The position numbers and the translations under genes were made by a program. 64,000 nt of DNA from Catenovulum agarivorans YM01 (GTDB lineage: Bacteria; Pseudomonadota; Gammaproteobacteria; Enterobacterales; Alteromonadaceae): positions 22,017 through 86,016 of the forward strand of contig NZ_JH767531.1 of the NCBI RefSeq assembly GCF_000281085.1, written 5' to 3'. This document shows, in pieces, positions 45,030 through 53,707 of this stretch. The notes under the pieces are model-generated. The model saw only the letters and a list, made by a program, of their open reading frames with translations. It made no database searches and was not told the DNA's origin. Position 1 is the first letter of the stretch, and every line of letters begins with the position of its first letter.

Positions 45030-46190
45030 ATGCGTATTCAATCTATCGACCTTGTTCGCGGTGTCGCCATTTTAGGCATTTTGTTAATGAACATTTATAG
45101 CCATGGCATGTTGGAATTTGACTATGTGCTTTTATCGCCTTCGCCGCTGTCCGATAAAATTGTTATTAGTCTTAATGCGCTATTTTTTGATGGGCGTTTT
45201 CGCACCCTGCTCTGTTTGGTTTTTGGTGCCGGGTTAGCAATTCAGTATCACAAACTCAATAACGAGCAGCAGAATTATCAAGCATTGATCAAAGCGCGTC
45301 TGCATTGGTTATTGTTATTTGGCTTTGTGCATACAGTGTTTATCTACGCTGGTGACATTTTATTTATGTATGCTGTGGGTGCTTTGTTTATTGTTGATAA
45401 ATTATCGCTACCCGCAGAAGAAATGCGTAAAAAAGCACTTGTTTATATAAGTATTGGTTGGGTAATTGGTTTGTTGATAGCCTGTTTCGCCGCACTATTT
45501 CCTGAGCAAGAGGTGTTTTACCGCGACAGTGCTGAATATCTTGAAGCACACAATCTGTGGTACGGCAGCTATTTATATCAAATAGAAATGCAGTTTTACG
45601 CTTGGTTAATTGGCCTTGCGGTTATACCGACCTTTTTCTTTTTACAAATTTCTGGCGTGATGTTGCTTGGCGGTTACCTGTATAAAACAAACTTTTTTAC
45701 CCAAGGATTGTCCGCCAAAACCATGTTAAAGCTCTGTGTTATCGCAAGTTTAATTATTGGCTTGGATATTTATTTGCGTATGGTAAATGAGCATAGGTAT
45801 TTTTTGTTGTCGCATGAACTGGCAAATATTTCAGGCTTGTTTGTCGGACTTGTATACGCAAGCTTTCTAGTCAAGCTTGTGCAAGCCAATAATGCTAGGG
45901 TTAAGCTATGTCTAAACTGGCTAGCAAATGCTGGAAAACTATCGTTAACTTTGTACTTAACACAATCGATCTGTATGGCTATTTTGTTGCGTTATATTAT
46001 GCCAGAGTTTCACTTAACCGCGGTTAGAGTCGATTATTTGTTAATTGCAGCAGTGTTCATTGTCATTCAGTTGCTATGTACACAAATGTATTTTAAATGC
46101 TTTAACCAAGGGCCATTTGAATGGCTGTGGCGAAAATTAACTTTGCGTACAAAATTGCCAAAAGATACAGTGCAAACTGAAACGGCTTAA
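45030..46190 (+). CDS. DUF418 / YeiB family membrane protein
   Basis: AAGGAAC lies before the ATG at 45030, which I prefer to an in-frame TTG at 45003. The 386-residue protein has about nine membrane segments and the family opening RIQSIDLVRGVAILGILLMN. FDGRFRTLLCLVFGAG and a C-terminal DUF418 region (GKLSLTLYLTQS) follow. The family is broad and its function is not established; acyl-transfer roles have been suggested for relatives. It follows the LysR gene. Confidence 0.88.
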   Translation: MRIQSIDLVRGVAILGILLMNIYSHGMLEFDYVLLSPSPLSDKIVISLNALFFDGRFRTLLCLVFGAGLAIQYHKLNNEQQNYQALIKARLHWLLLFGFVHTVFIYAGDILFMYAVGALFIVDKLSLPAEEMRKKALVYISIGWVIGLLIACFAALFPEQEVFYRDSAEYLEAHNLWYGSYLYQIEMQFYAWLIGLAVIPTFFFLQISGVMLLGGYLYKTNFFTQGLSAKTMLKLCVIASLIIGLDIYLRMVNEHRYFLLSHELANISGLFVGLVYASFLVKLVQANNARVKLCLNWLANAGKLSLTLYLTQSICMAILLRYIMPEFHLTAVRVDYLLIAAVFIVIQLLCTQMYFKCFNQGPFEWLWRKLTLRTKLPKDTVQTETA

Positions 46191-46251
46191 TGTTGTCCCG
46201 CGAGATCCCCAAATTTATTTAGCTCTAAAAGAGATAACAAGGAAAGTAAGA

Positions 46252-46755
46252 ATGATAGTTGAAGTTAACTCAGATTTGGTTGGGCATGTTGTTAATATAC
46301 TGAATGATTCTTATCGAGTCGGTCCGAGCTGGACAACTGAAAAGCATTTAGTGGCTGGCCAGCGAGCAACAGAAAACACAATTACCAACGAAATTAACAA
46401 ACAATACAAGTACTTTCTGTTAAAGGACAAAGATCAGTATATTGGCTGTTTTAACCTAAGACGACAGCAAAACACTATAGAGATCGGCGGGCTTGGAGTT
46501 GCTTGCAACCGGCAAAACTCTGGTTATGGTAAATACCTTTTGAAAAAAGCAGAAGAACTATCCTGTACATTTCATGGCGTGAGTAGGCTGATAGTCAGCG
46601 TACTTGAGCCAAGAATTGAGCTAATTGAGTTTTATAAACGCCAAGGATACAAAACCACATCAATCAAATTCCCATTTCCACTCGATAGAGATGTTGGTTC
46701 ACCGCTGGTTGATAATTTGCAGGTTATCGTGCTAGAAAAACTATTAGCGAATTAA
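46252..46755 (+). CDS. GNAT family N-acetyltransferase
   Basis: The 167-residue protein has the GNAT core: LKDKDQYIGCFNLRRQ, IEIGGLGVACNRQNSGYGKYLLKKAEE (acetyl-CoA loop, Q/RxxGxG variant NSGYGK) and the late ELIEFYKRQGYK motif. AAGGAAAG precedes the ATG. The acceptor is unknown. It converges on the photolyase gene and stands alone. Confidence 0.88.
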   Translation: MIVEVNSDLVGHVVNILNDSYRVGPSWTTEKHLVAGQRATENTITNEINKQYKYFLLKDKDQYIGCFNLRRQQNTIEIGGLGVACNRQNSGYGKYLLKKAEELSCTFHGVSRLIVSVLEPRIELIEFYKRQGYKTTSIKFPFPLDRDVGSPLVDNLQVIVLEKLLAN

Positions 46756-46767
46756 ATAATTGTTCAA

Positions 46768-48354
46768 TTAGAGTTGATTTAGATTCGCCAACAAACTTTC
46801 AGCCCTTGCAAGAATTTGCTGTTGTTTGTCTTCAGCATTTTTTTGCCAGTTGGCATAAACCATTTTATTGCGGGGGTTGGCACTAAAGCTCTGTTGGTGC
46901 TTTAACATAAAATGCCAATATAAGGCGTTGAGTGGACAGGCATTATCACCAACTGATTGTTTAACCTGGTAATGACAACTTTTGCAGTAGTCAGTCATTT
47001 TATTAATATAGTTGCCACTTGCGGCATAAGCTTTTGAACCCACTATACCACCATCAGCAAACTGGCTCATGCCACGGGTATTCGGCAATTCGACCCATTC
47101 GATGGCATCAATATAAATACCTAAGTACCAAGCATCGACTTGGTCTGGGATAATACCGGCGATTAAACAAAAGTTACCAGTAACCATTAGCCTTTGAATA
47201 TGATGGGCGTAGGCATATTCTAACGACTGTTCAATGGCATGGCGCATACAGTTCATTTTGGTTTGCCCATCCCAAAACCACTCGGGCAATTGATTATTCG
47301 CTTCAAGAGAATTCATATTTTGGTAGGCGGGCATATTTGCCCAATAAATCCCTCTAACAAACTCGCGCCAGCCTAATATTTGGCGGATAAAACCTTCGAC
47401 TTGCGCTAATTGAATATTCGAATTGTTATACGCTGCCAATGCTTTGTTTACGACTAATTGCGGACTGAGCATTTTACTGTTCAATGCAAATGACAAACGA
47501 GAGTGATACAAACTCCATTGTTTTTTAGTGAGTAAATTGTCTGCCTGGCAAGTCATAGCGTCCTGAAAATAGCCAAACTTCGGCAAACAGTATTGGCAAA
47601 AATAGTCGAGTAATTGCAAAGCTTGTTGGCGATTCACCGGCCATAATAATTCTTCATAGGTTTGACCAAAGGTTTTAACCTTATGCCGCTTAAGCCTTGC
47701 TAGAATATCTACCACTGAATTAGCAAACACCAGCGGTTGTGGAATTGCAGCTAAATCTTGCGCTTTGAGTTTATTACGATTGTCTGCATCAAAATTCCAT
47801 TTGTCACCCAAAGGCTTTTCACCGTCCATTAATATACAAAAGCGTTTGCGCATTTTGCGGTAAAAAGCTTCCATCCTATGGTGTTTACCAGCAGAAAAGT
47901 ATTTTGTTAATTCATCATCGGCAAGAAAAAAGTGCTCGGTTTGAAATTGTCGGCTGTCACAAGCTAGTTGTTTAGATAACTGCTCAAGTTGTTGCCTTAA
48001 TCTGTATTCATCCGGCAACTGATATTCAAATTGTTGTGCTTGGTAATGATTAACTAAACTGACAATCAGGCCATTCAAACTTGGGTAGTCACAAGTTTGA
48101 TCTAGCGTTAAATGTAAAACCTTATGTCCAGCCTTGCTTAGAGCGCTGGCAAAATTTTCCATCGCAGCAAAAAACGCGCAGACCTTTTGTATATGGTGCA
48201 TTACATAGTCGGTTTCTTGTTTAAGCTCGGCAATAACATACAGCACAGAAGGGTCTTTTTGTTTATACCAAGAATGCTTGGCATTTAGTTGATCACCTAA
48301 TATTAAGCGCACTGTTTTTATGCTGTTGTCGGCAGGCAGATTTAAGCAGTTCAT
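46768..48354 (-). CDS. phrB: Iron-sulfur (6-4) photolyase / FeS-BCP family cryptochrome
   Basis: The 528-residue protein belongs to the prokaryotic FeS-BCP photolyases. Four cysteines, C369, C457, C460 and C473, have spacings of 88, 3 and 13, the same as the cluster ligands of Agrobacterium PhrB as I recall them (350, 438, 441, 454). The N-terminal antenna domain begins VRLILGDQLNAKHSWY; the FAD half shows GWREFVRGIYW and NTRGMSQFADGG. It would repair (6-4) photoproducts using FAD, a second chromophore and a 4Fe-4S cluster. Its ATG overlaps the stop of a DUF2256 gene, a known companion of photolyases. Confidence 0.93.
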   Translation of the reverse strand: MNCLNLPADNSIKTVRLILGDQLNAKHSWYKQKDPSVLYVIAELKQETDYVMHHIQKVCAFFAAMENFASALSKAGHKVLHLTLDQTCDYPSLNGLIVSLVNHYQAQQFEYQLPDEYRLRQQLEQLSKQLACDSRQFQTEHFFLADDELTKYFSAGKHHRMEAFYRKMRKRFCILMDGEKPLGDKWNFDADNRNKLKAQDLAAIPQPLVFANSVVDILARLKRHKVKTFGQTYEELLWPVNRQQALQLLDYFCQYCLPKFGYFQDAMTCQADNLLTKKQWSLYHSRLSFALNSKMLSPQLVVNKALAAYNNSNIQLAQVEGFIRQILGWREFVRGIYWANMPAYQNMNSLEANNQLPEWFWDGQTKMNCMRHAIEQSLEYAYAHHIQRLMVTGNFCLIAGIIPDQVDAWYLGIYIDAIEWVELPNTRGMSQFADGGIVGSKAYAASGNYINKMTDYCKSCHYQVKQSVGDNACPLNALYWHFMLKHQQSFSANPRNKMVYANWQKNAEDKQQQILARAESLLANLNQL

Positions 48355-48500
48355 GCCCTTGCCTCACGCCGACAACGTTTGGAACAATACTTCACCTGTT
48401 GCCAATTATTCGCCCACTTTTTTCGCCAAGTAAATTCTAGTAAACAAACTGGGCATAACTTAATGGGCAGATGGCGTTTGTTACCTTTAAAACTATTCAT
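48351..48500 (-). CDS. DUF2256 small zinc-finger-like protein
   Basis: This 49-residue gene encodes a DUF2256 protein: LPIKLCPVC, then FTWRKKWANNW and VKYCSKRCRREAR. The four cysteines (CPVC and CSKRC) probably bind zinc. Its stop overlaps the ATG of the photolyase gene (ATGA), so the two are translationally coupled. DUF2256 proteins are often next to or fused with photolyase/cryptochrome genes; their role is not known to me. Confidence 0.9.
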   Translation of the reverse strand: MNSFKGNKRHLPIKLCPVCLLEFTWRKKWANNWQQVKYCSKRCRREARA

Positions 48501-48523
48501 TCAATATCAACTAATAAAAAAAA

Positions 48524-48543
48524 AGCCTGCAAACTAGCAGGCT
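48524..48543 (-). terminator. Rho-independent terminator of the Dabb gene
   Basis: AGCCTGC (48524-48530) and GCAGGCT (48537-48543) form a 7-bp stem. On the minus strand a run of nine T follows. It lies 93 bases after the Dabb lipoprotein gene and 24 before the DUF2256 start. Confidence 0.85.
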
Positions 48544-48635
48544 AAAAGCAGAACCACAGTCCTTGTTGTGTAGTTATGTAACTACAAACTGTGATACGAA
48601 TGAATATAAGTTTTGGATTAGCTAATTTTACTCTG

Positions 48636-49040
48636 TTAAACAGCAACTGAGTCGTACACCTCGACCTTTTGCCAAAGGTGGCTGTAGTTTTCAACAAAGG
48701 CTTGATGGGTGGGATGTGATTGATAGATTTTTTCATCTTCTACATTTTCAAACATCAGTAATTCAGAAACTTGGTAACTATTCACTACAACTTCGCGTTG
48801 CTCGGTACTGGCTGGCACACCTATATGTATGGCTTTTACTTGCTCGATTTGCCCAAGTGTTTTTAGCCCTTCAATGAGTTTGTTGAGATCTTCTACTGAA
48901 TCCGGATTTTTTAACCAGAAAAAGACGGTATGAGAAATTTTTGGTAAAGACATTCGCTCTTTCTTGGAACAGGCTGATAGCGTTGTTGCTGCAACAGCAG
49001 TTGCTGCGGATGTTTGAATAAATTGTCTACGGGTTTGCAT
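48636..49040 (-). CDS. Exported Dabb-domain (stress-responsive barrel) protein with Tat-like signal
   Basis: The 134-residue product begins TRRQFIQTSA, a twin-arginine type signal, and has a lipobox-like LSAC (Cys24). The mature part is a Dabb alpha-beta barrel (ISHTVFFWLKNPDS, VNSYQVSELLMFENVEDEKIYQSHPTHQAFVE). Dabb proteins are dimeric and have diverse or unknown roles. Export of a Dabb protein is somewhat unusual. It has its own terminator and no obvious partner. Confidence 0.85.
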   Translation of the reverse strand: MQTRRQFIQTSAATAVAATTLSACSKKERMSLPKISHTVFFWLKNPDSVEDLNKLIEGLKTLGQIEQVKAIHIGVPASTEQREVVVNSYQVSELLMFENVEDEKIYQSHPTHQAFVENYSHLWQKVEVYDSVAV

Positions 49041-49160
49041 CTGGGGTCGCTAAATTATTTTTGGACACAAGGTAGCAACACTGTAGCAATAGTCACGTCT
49101 AGGTAATAGAGCTGAAGAAAAATTCTAACCTAGAAAATTAAAAAAGATACAAAGACTGAG

Positions 49161-50231
49161 TTAATTGCCAAGTTCAATTAAATTTTGCACGCTTAAAACT
49201 GGAGGGTTTTGATTATTGGTGCTTAAGATAAACTTCGAATAATCAGCCTGTTGCCATTTATGTTGTTTGATAAAGGGTGAAAACTGCGCGACATTGGCCG
49301 CATCAATCAATTCAAATTGATAGTCTTTTATCAGGCTCGTTTGTTGACGATCTTTTTCAATAATATTGATTAGCGCCTGCGCACCCATTAAAAAATGCCC
49401 ACCAACCAAAGCTGTTATTTTACCAGCTTTGATTTGTTCTACAGCTTCAGGTAGCCAATCAAATGCTCCAATATACCACTTTTTACCACTGGTCGACTTA
49501 CCACTTTGTAAGTTTACCTCTAATGCCATTTGTGCACTTGCACACCAAAAAATATCTGTATCTGGGTAACGGCTTAACACTCTGCTAAATCTTTGGCTCA
49601 ACACAGCTTGTGAAAACTGCATCGGGAATACTTGGTTAAGTACTATCTTTTTCGTTTGGCGTAAATAGCTTCTTAATCCATCTTCTCGTCCGCTCGAGAC
49701 TCTGTCGTATACGCCGCCTAAACCAGTGAGTTGTGCGACTTTTCCAGCATGTTCTTTGGAAAATTCTTTATGTAGTTTTTCGGCTAATTTAGCACCAGCA
49801 TTTTTTTGGTCGTATTCAATTTCATCTAACCAAAACTGAAAAGCTTGTTGAGGGCGTTGTAATAACTCAGCTTCTTTACCTTCAAAGACGCGTTCTAGCG
49901 TTATAAAGGGAATTTGTGCCCGCTCTAAGGTTTCGAAAACCAGTTGGCTTGAGCCTTGAAATGGCCTAAACACCACGTAATCGGGCTTGCGTGTTCGCTC
50001 AGCAACTTCAGTGATTTTTTCAGCTAGGGTGAATCTATTGTTGGAGACGTGGTAACTTTCTAACTCGATTTGCTGTTGCTTGCCAACAGCTCTAACAACA
50101 TCCGCTACCCAATACCAAAACTGGTGCTCTTCGTAGTCGGGTAAAACATACACTACGTTTAGCGCACTGGCGCTACTGCTCATTAACAAACATAACAGGC
50201 CAATGAGGTAGTTTAGGAATGTTTTTTTCAT
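49161..50231 (-). CDS. Orphan periplasmic sugar-binding-type protein (LuxP/RbsB-like)
   Basis: The 356-residue protein has a signal peptide (cleavage near ASA) and a type 1 periplasmic binding fold (NVVYVLPDYEEHQFWYWVAD, AGKVAQLTGLGGVYDRVSSGREDGLRSYL, DIFWCASAQMALEV, KKWYIGAFDW). No ABC permease or ATPase gene is adjacent. Such orphans can act as receptors feeding a sensor kinase. Ligand unknown; sugar or autoinducer-like furanone are both possible. A Sel1-repeat gene lies 59 bases upstream on the same strand. Confidence 0.82.
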   Translation of the reverse strand: MKKTFLNYLIGLLCLLMSSSASALNVVYVLPDYEEHQFWYWVADVVRAVGKQQQIELESYHVSNNRFTLAEKITEVAERTRKPDYVVFRPFQGSSQLVFETLERAQIPFITLERVFEGKEAELLQRPQQAFQFWLDEIEYDQKNAGAKLAEKLHKEFSKEHAGKVAQLTGLGGVYDRVSSGREDGLRSYLRQTKKIVLNQVFPMQFSQAVLSQRFSRVLSRYPDTDIFWCASAQMALEVNLQSGKSTSGKKWYIGAFDWLPEAVEQIKAGKITALVGGHFLMGAQALINIIEKDRQQTSLIKDYQFELIDAANVAQFSPFIKQHKWQQADYSKFILSTNNQNPPVLSVQNLIELGN

Positions 50232-50290
50232 TTACTCGCTCAGCTCAAATGAATATTAAATTTATAGTTCAAAAGAGCTAAAAGTAAAGT

Positions 50291-51787
50291 TTACTGACTA
50301 ACTTCGCCTTCTTTGGTAATGGTCACTCGGCCTTGTGTCCAATCAGCCAGCATATCTTGCCAAGCACTTGAATCCCAATTGTAGCTATCAGCCAATCGAA
50401 TTGCAGTTCGCATGTGTTTTAGTGCCAAAGGTAAGTTTCTTGATGGTTTGTTTTTAAAATAAAGTGCGCTTAAAAACTCATAATCAGGATCTTTATTCGC
50501 AAGTTTTTTAAGCTTATTTAAACGTGTTTTTGCTAATTTAAAGTTATTTAAGTTTTTGTCTTTTGCCGTTAAATTTATTTCCGTTAACTTCAACTGGGCA
50601 GGTATTAAAGATTCACTCTGCTGATACCACAAGTAGGCTTTGTGTGTGTCATGCGTTACCCAAGGGCTAAATTGTATTATTTGCGCTAAATGAAAAGCGG
50701 CTTTTTCATGGCCGTATTGTGCGGCGGTAAATAACCAGTTTATTCCCTGCTCAACATCAATTTGTTGTCGGTATAAAGCCAAACCAAGTTCATATTGCGC
50801 CGCAACCATATGTTGATTTGCAAGATCGGTTAGAATGTCTATTTCTTCAGTTGGATGTTTTTTTACCCAAGAAAAATTAGCCAGCATCATGGCGAGCTCA
50901 AATTGTCCATCGGCACTTTTATCTTTGCGCAACTTAGCTGCTTGGCGCTTAATTTTGGTATATAACCGCGGAAATTTATCCATCATTTTAAAACTGTCGT
51001 ATCTAGCTACCCCCAAAGATGCGCGTTGGATAAAATTAACCGGCGATTCAACATAAGTTGCTGGCTCTAATAGCGTTGATTTTAGTGCACCCATTGCTCT
51101 GTCTATTCGGCCAAGCTGATTAAATGGCATTAAATCACGTAGGCTTCCGTCTGTTGCTAAGTAATAATCAACTAAAGCCAAATACGGCGCATTCATCAAT
51201 TTATCACTTTTGGCCGCGGCGTTAAGTCGTTGTTGATTCATCTTATTCCAGTTAAACCCCACGCCATCGCTGTCTTCCATATCAAACTCGATATCAGCAA
51301 GTACTTCATCGAACTCATCAGCAAAGGCATTTTCATCGTCAGCGGTTAAACTCTGTGTAACAACTATTTGTGTTGTTAAACGTTCGGGCGTGATTGTCGG
51401 ATAGTATTTTTGTTTAATGCTCTTTTGGCCAAATATTTTTTGGTAGTGAGCCGCTTGTTGTTGAATAATTTTTTGTTGCTTAGGGTCAAACATAGCCAGA
51501 ATATCTTGGTACATTTTTTCTGCATCTTGAAAATTCTGCTCTGCGGCTAAATAAAACCATACCGCAGCTTGTCCTTCGTTTGCTGCTTGCCCTAAGCCAT
51601 TATAAGCCATCACAGCTAATTGATAATAAGCATGCGCGTTGCCAAGTTGAGCGCTTCGGCTGTATTCTTCATAAGCTTTTGTGTAGTTTTTTTCTGCAAA
51701 ATAGACTGAGCCTTTTAATACGCTTGCTTGGCTACCGGTGGCAGTGAAAATTAAACTAACTAGCAGAAATTGAATGAATTTTGCCAT
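50291..51787 (-). CDS. Exported Sel1-like repeat protein
   Basis: The 498-residue protein has a signal peptide (cleavage near SQA) and Sel1/TPR-like helical repeats, such as YEEYSRSAQLGNAHAYYQLAVMAYNGLG (residues about 38-66) and repeats around 310-400 (AAQYELGLALYRQQ, GHEKAAFHLAQI). The middle (about 110-250) is less repetitive and acidic. Sel1 proteins scaffold protein interactions, often in envelope signalling. No specific role can be assigned. It is divergent from the pectate lyase gene. Confidence 0.82.
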   Translation of the reverse strand: MAKFIQFLLVSLIFTATGSQASVLKGSVYFAEKNYTKAYEEYSRSAQLGNAHAYYQLAVMAYNGLGQAANEGQAAVWFYLAAEQNFQDAEKMYQDILAMFDPKQQKIIQQQAAHYQKIFGQKSIKQKYYPTITPERLTTQIVVTQSLTADDENAFADEFDEVLADIEFDMEDSDGVGFNWNKMNQQRLNAAAKSDKLMNAPYLALVDYYLATDGSLRDLMPFNQLGRIDRAMGALKSTLLEPATYVESPVNFIQRASLGVARYDSFKMMDKFPRLYTKIKRQAAKLRKDKSADGQFELAMMLANFSWVKKHPTEEIDILTDLANQHMVAAQYELGLALYRQQIDVEQGINWLFTAAQYGHEKAAFHLAQIIQFSPWVTHDTHKAYLWYQQSESLIPAQLKLTEINLTAKDKNLNNFKLAKTRLNKLKKLANKDPDYEFLSALYFKNKPSRNLPLALKHMRTAIRLADSYNWDSSAWQDMLADWTQGRVTITKEGEVSQ

Positions 51788-51910
51788 TCCTTGGTGATCC
51801 TAGATATTGATATTCTTGCATAATATGCCTAAGCGGCCATCTCACACAAGCATAAAAAACATTTTACAAATTTAACATGTCATTTATATTGGTAGCCACA
51901 AACGAATCAA

Positions 51911-51926
51911 AACAATTCCAATTGTT
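51911..51926. promoter_or_regulatory. 16-base palindrome before pectate lyase gene
   Basis: AACAATT-CC-AATTGTT is a perfect inverted repeat ending just before the GGAG ribosome site of the pectate lyase gene. It may be an operator or a small hairpin in the leader. Confidence 0.4.
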
Positions 51927-51938
51927 CGGAGAAATATA

Positions 51939-53555
51939 GTGCACAAAACTCTCTTGAGCGGCTTAATCGCTGCGATATGCTTGGCAGGCTGTAAATCTGT
52001 CAGTGTAGACATTGATGCTCCAACCAGCACCAGTGACAATATTCATGCTGAATTAACCATAGAAGAAATGACCACTGGTTTGTGCCAATACGATGGCCAA
52101 GTGGACGATAAACATTTAGGTTTTAATGGCATTGGTTTTATCGATACAGTTAACCAAGTGGGTGCACAAATTAGTTGGCAGGTTGAGCTTAAACAAGCTG
52201 ACGATTATATTGTCATGTTTAAATTTACCACCGGTAGCAGTCGTGCAGGTAAATTAACAGTGACAAATTTAGCTAGCGGTGCTGAGCAAAGTGCTACATA
52301 TCAGTTTAGTAGTACGACTGATTGGGATAATTGGCAGCAAGAGAGCCAGCAGTTGACCTTAGCCAAAGGTTTATATTCTATTGTTTTAACTGCCGAAACT
52401 GATTCAGGTTTACCTAACATTGACTCACTCACCATAAAAGGTGGTGATATTGTTGCAAATGCGTGTGATGTTCACTCGGGGCCGTTATTAAATCAACAAG
52501 GTAACCCTGTTTATGGCGAGCTAGATAATTATCAGGATTGGTTAGCCGACCAAGGTAGTGAGCAAGAAAAAATCGCTGATGATAAGCAAATTGCCGATAA
52601 TATTTTAACTTGGCAAATGCCTCACGGCGGCTTTTACAAATATGGTGTGAGTAAATATCAAACGCCGTGGAATGGTTCTGATGCGCGCTCTGATTGGGTT
52701 GGCAATGGCATTGAGCTGGGCACAATAGACAATGATGCAACCGTGTCAGAAATTTTGTTTTTAGCTGACGTTTATCAAAGAACTGGCGACATAAAATATC
52801 GCGATGGCGCACGCGCCGCAGTCGACTTTTTATTAACCATGCAAACATCAACTGGTGGTTGGCCACAAGTTTATCCTGCACGTGGCGGCAGCTCTTATTC
52901 AGATCACGTGACCTTTAACGATGACGCTATGGCACGTGTACTAATTTTATTAGATAAAGCTCAGCGCCAAGAAGCACCGTTAAATAACGACCTACTCACT
53001 TCTAGCCAAATTGAGCAAATTGATTTAGCCATTAAACAAGGGGTGAATTTCATTTTAAAAGCGCAAATTGTTCAAGATGGTAAATTAACTGTGTGGTGTG
53101 CTCAGCACGGTGTTGACGATTATTTACCTAAACCGGCGCGTTCGTATGAACTTGCGTCAAAAAGCGGTAAAGAATCTGTGTTGGTCGCAGCGTTTTTAAT
53201 GACACGTCCACAAAGTGATGCGGTGGAGATGGCAGTAAAATCTGCACTCGCTTGGTATAAAGATCCACAAGTGCAAGTTGCTGATACTACTTATATCAGT
53301 CGACCGAAGAGCAGTAGCGACGACAACTATAATCCAATTCAAACGCAAGCTGGCAGCACTATGTGGTATCGCTTTTATGATGTTGACGCCAATACTGGCT
53401 TTTTCAGTGGCCGCTCTGCCAGCGATAACCCACCGGGCGCAGGTAAAGTGTACGACATTATGCAAGTTGAACCTGAGCGCCGATACGGTTATCAATGGGG
53501 TGGCAACTACGGCACTAAGTTAATTAACTATGCTAACAGTGTTGGTTACTACTAA
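51939..53555 (+). CDS. PL10 pectate lyase lipoprotein with N-terminal CBM35-like module
   Basis: GTG start with GGAG upstream; 538 residues. A lipoprotein signal (CLAGC, Cys18) is followed by a CBM35-like beta-sandwich (about 38-170; FNGIGFIDTVNQVGAQISW) and a PL10 catalytic domain (about 195-535). The domain shows NILTWQMPHGGFYKYG, TIDNDATVSEILFLADVYQRTGD, GGWPQVYPARGG and VTFNDDAMARVL, typical of family 10 lyases. It would cut polygalacturonate by beta-elimination at the cell surface. No other pectin genes are nearby, and no ECF-type promoter motif precedes it, so it seems to be controlled separately from the main hydrolase locus. Confidence 0.92.
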   Translation: MHKTLLSGLIAAICLAGCKSVSVDIDAPTSTSDNIHAELTIEEMTTGLCQYDGQVDDKHLGFNGIGFIDTVNQVGAQISWQVELKQADDYIVMFKFTTGSSRAGKLTVTNLASGAEQSATYQFSSTTDWDNWQQESQQLTLAKGLYSIVLTAETDSGLPNIDSLTIKGGDIVANACDVHSGPLLNQQGNPVYGELDNYQDWLADQGSEQEKIADDKQIADNILTWQMPHGGFYKYGVSKYQTPWNGSDARSDWVGNGIELGTIDNDATVSEILFLADVYQRTGDIKYRDGARAAVDFLLTMQTSTGGWPQVYPARGGSSYSDHVTFNDDAMARVLILLDKAQRQEAPLNNDLLTSSQIEQIDLAIKQGVNFILKAQIVQDGKLTVWCAQHGVDDYLPKPARSYELASKSGKESVLVAAFLMTRPQSDAVEMAVKSALAWYKDPQVQVADTTYISRPKSSSDDNYNPIQTQAGSTMWYRFYDVDANTGFFSGRSASDNPPGAGKVYDIMQVEPERRYGYQWGGNYGTKLINYANSVGYY

Positions 53556-53590
53556 TTGCTAGCGACTAATTAGCAATTCCCCCGTCTTAT

Positions 53591-53619
53591 TGCGTGGCTA
53601 AACTTGTTTTAGCCACGCA
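53591..53619 (+). terminator. Terminator of pectate lyase gene
   Basis: TGCGTGGCTAAA (53591-53602) and TTTAGCCACGCA (53608-53619) form a perfect 12-bp stem with a 5-base loop, followed by TTCTTC, 36 bases after the stop codon. Confidence 0.75.
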
Positions 53620-53707
53620 TTCTTCAACAAGTTATTTCCCTACTTTTTCCACCTTTTACATCCTTGCTTGCAAGCGTATACTCTTTGTAACAATGGATAT
53701 TTGAGGA

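Noticed and set aside
52429-52881. 150-codon minus-strand frame, His-rich
   Set aside because: It is antisense to the PL10 catalytic domain and its composition follows from that gene.
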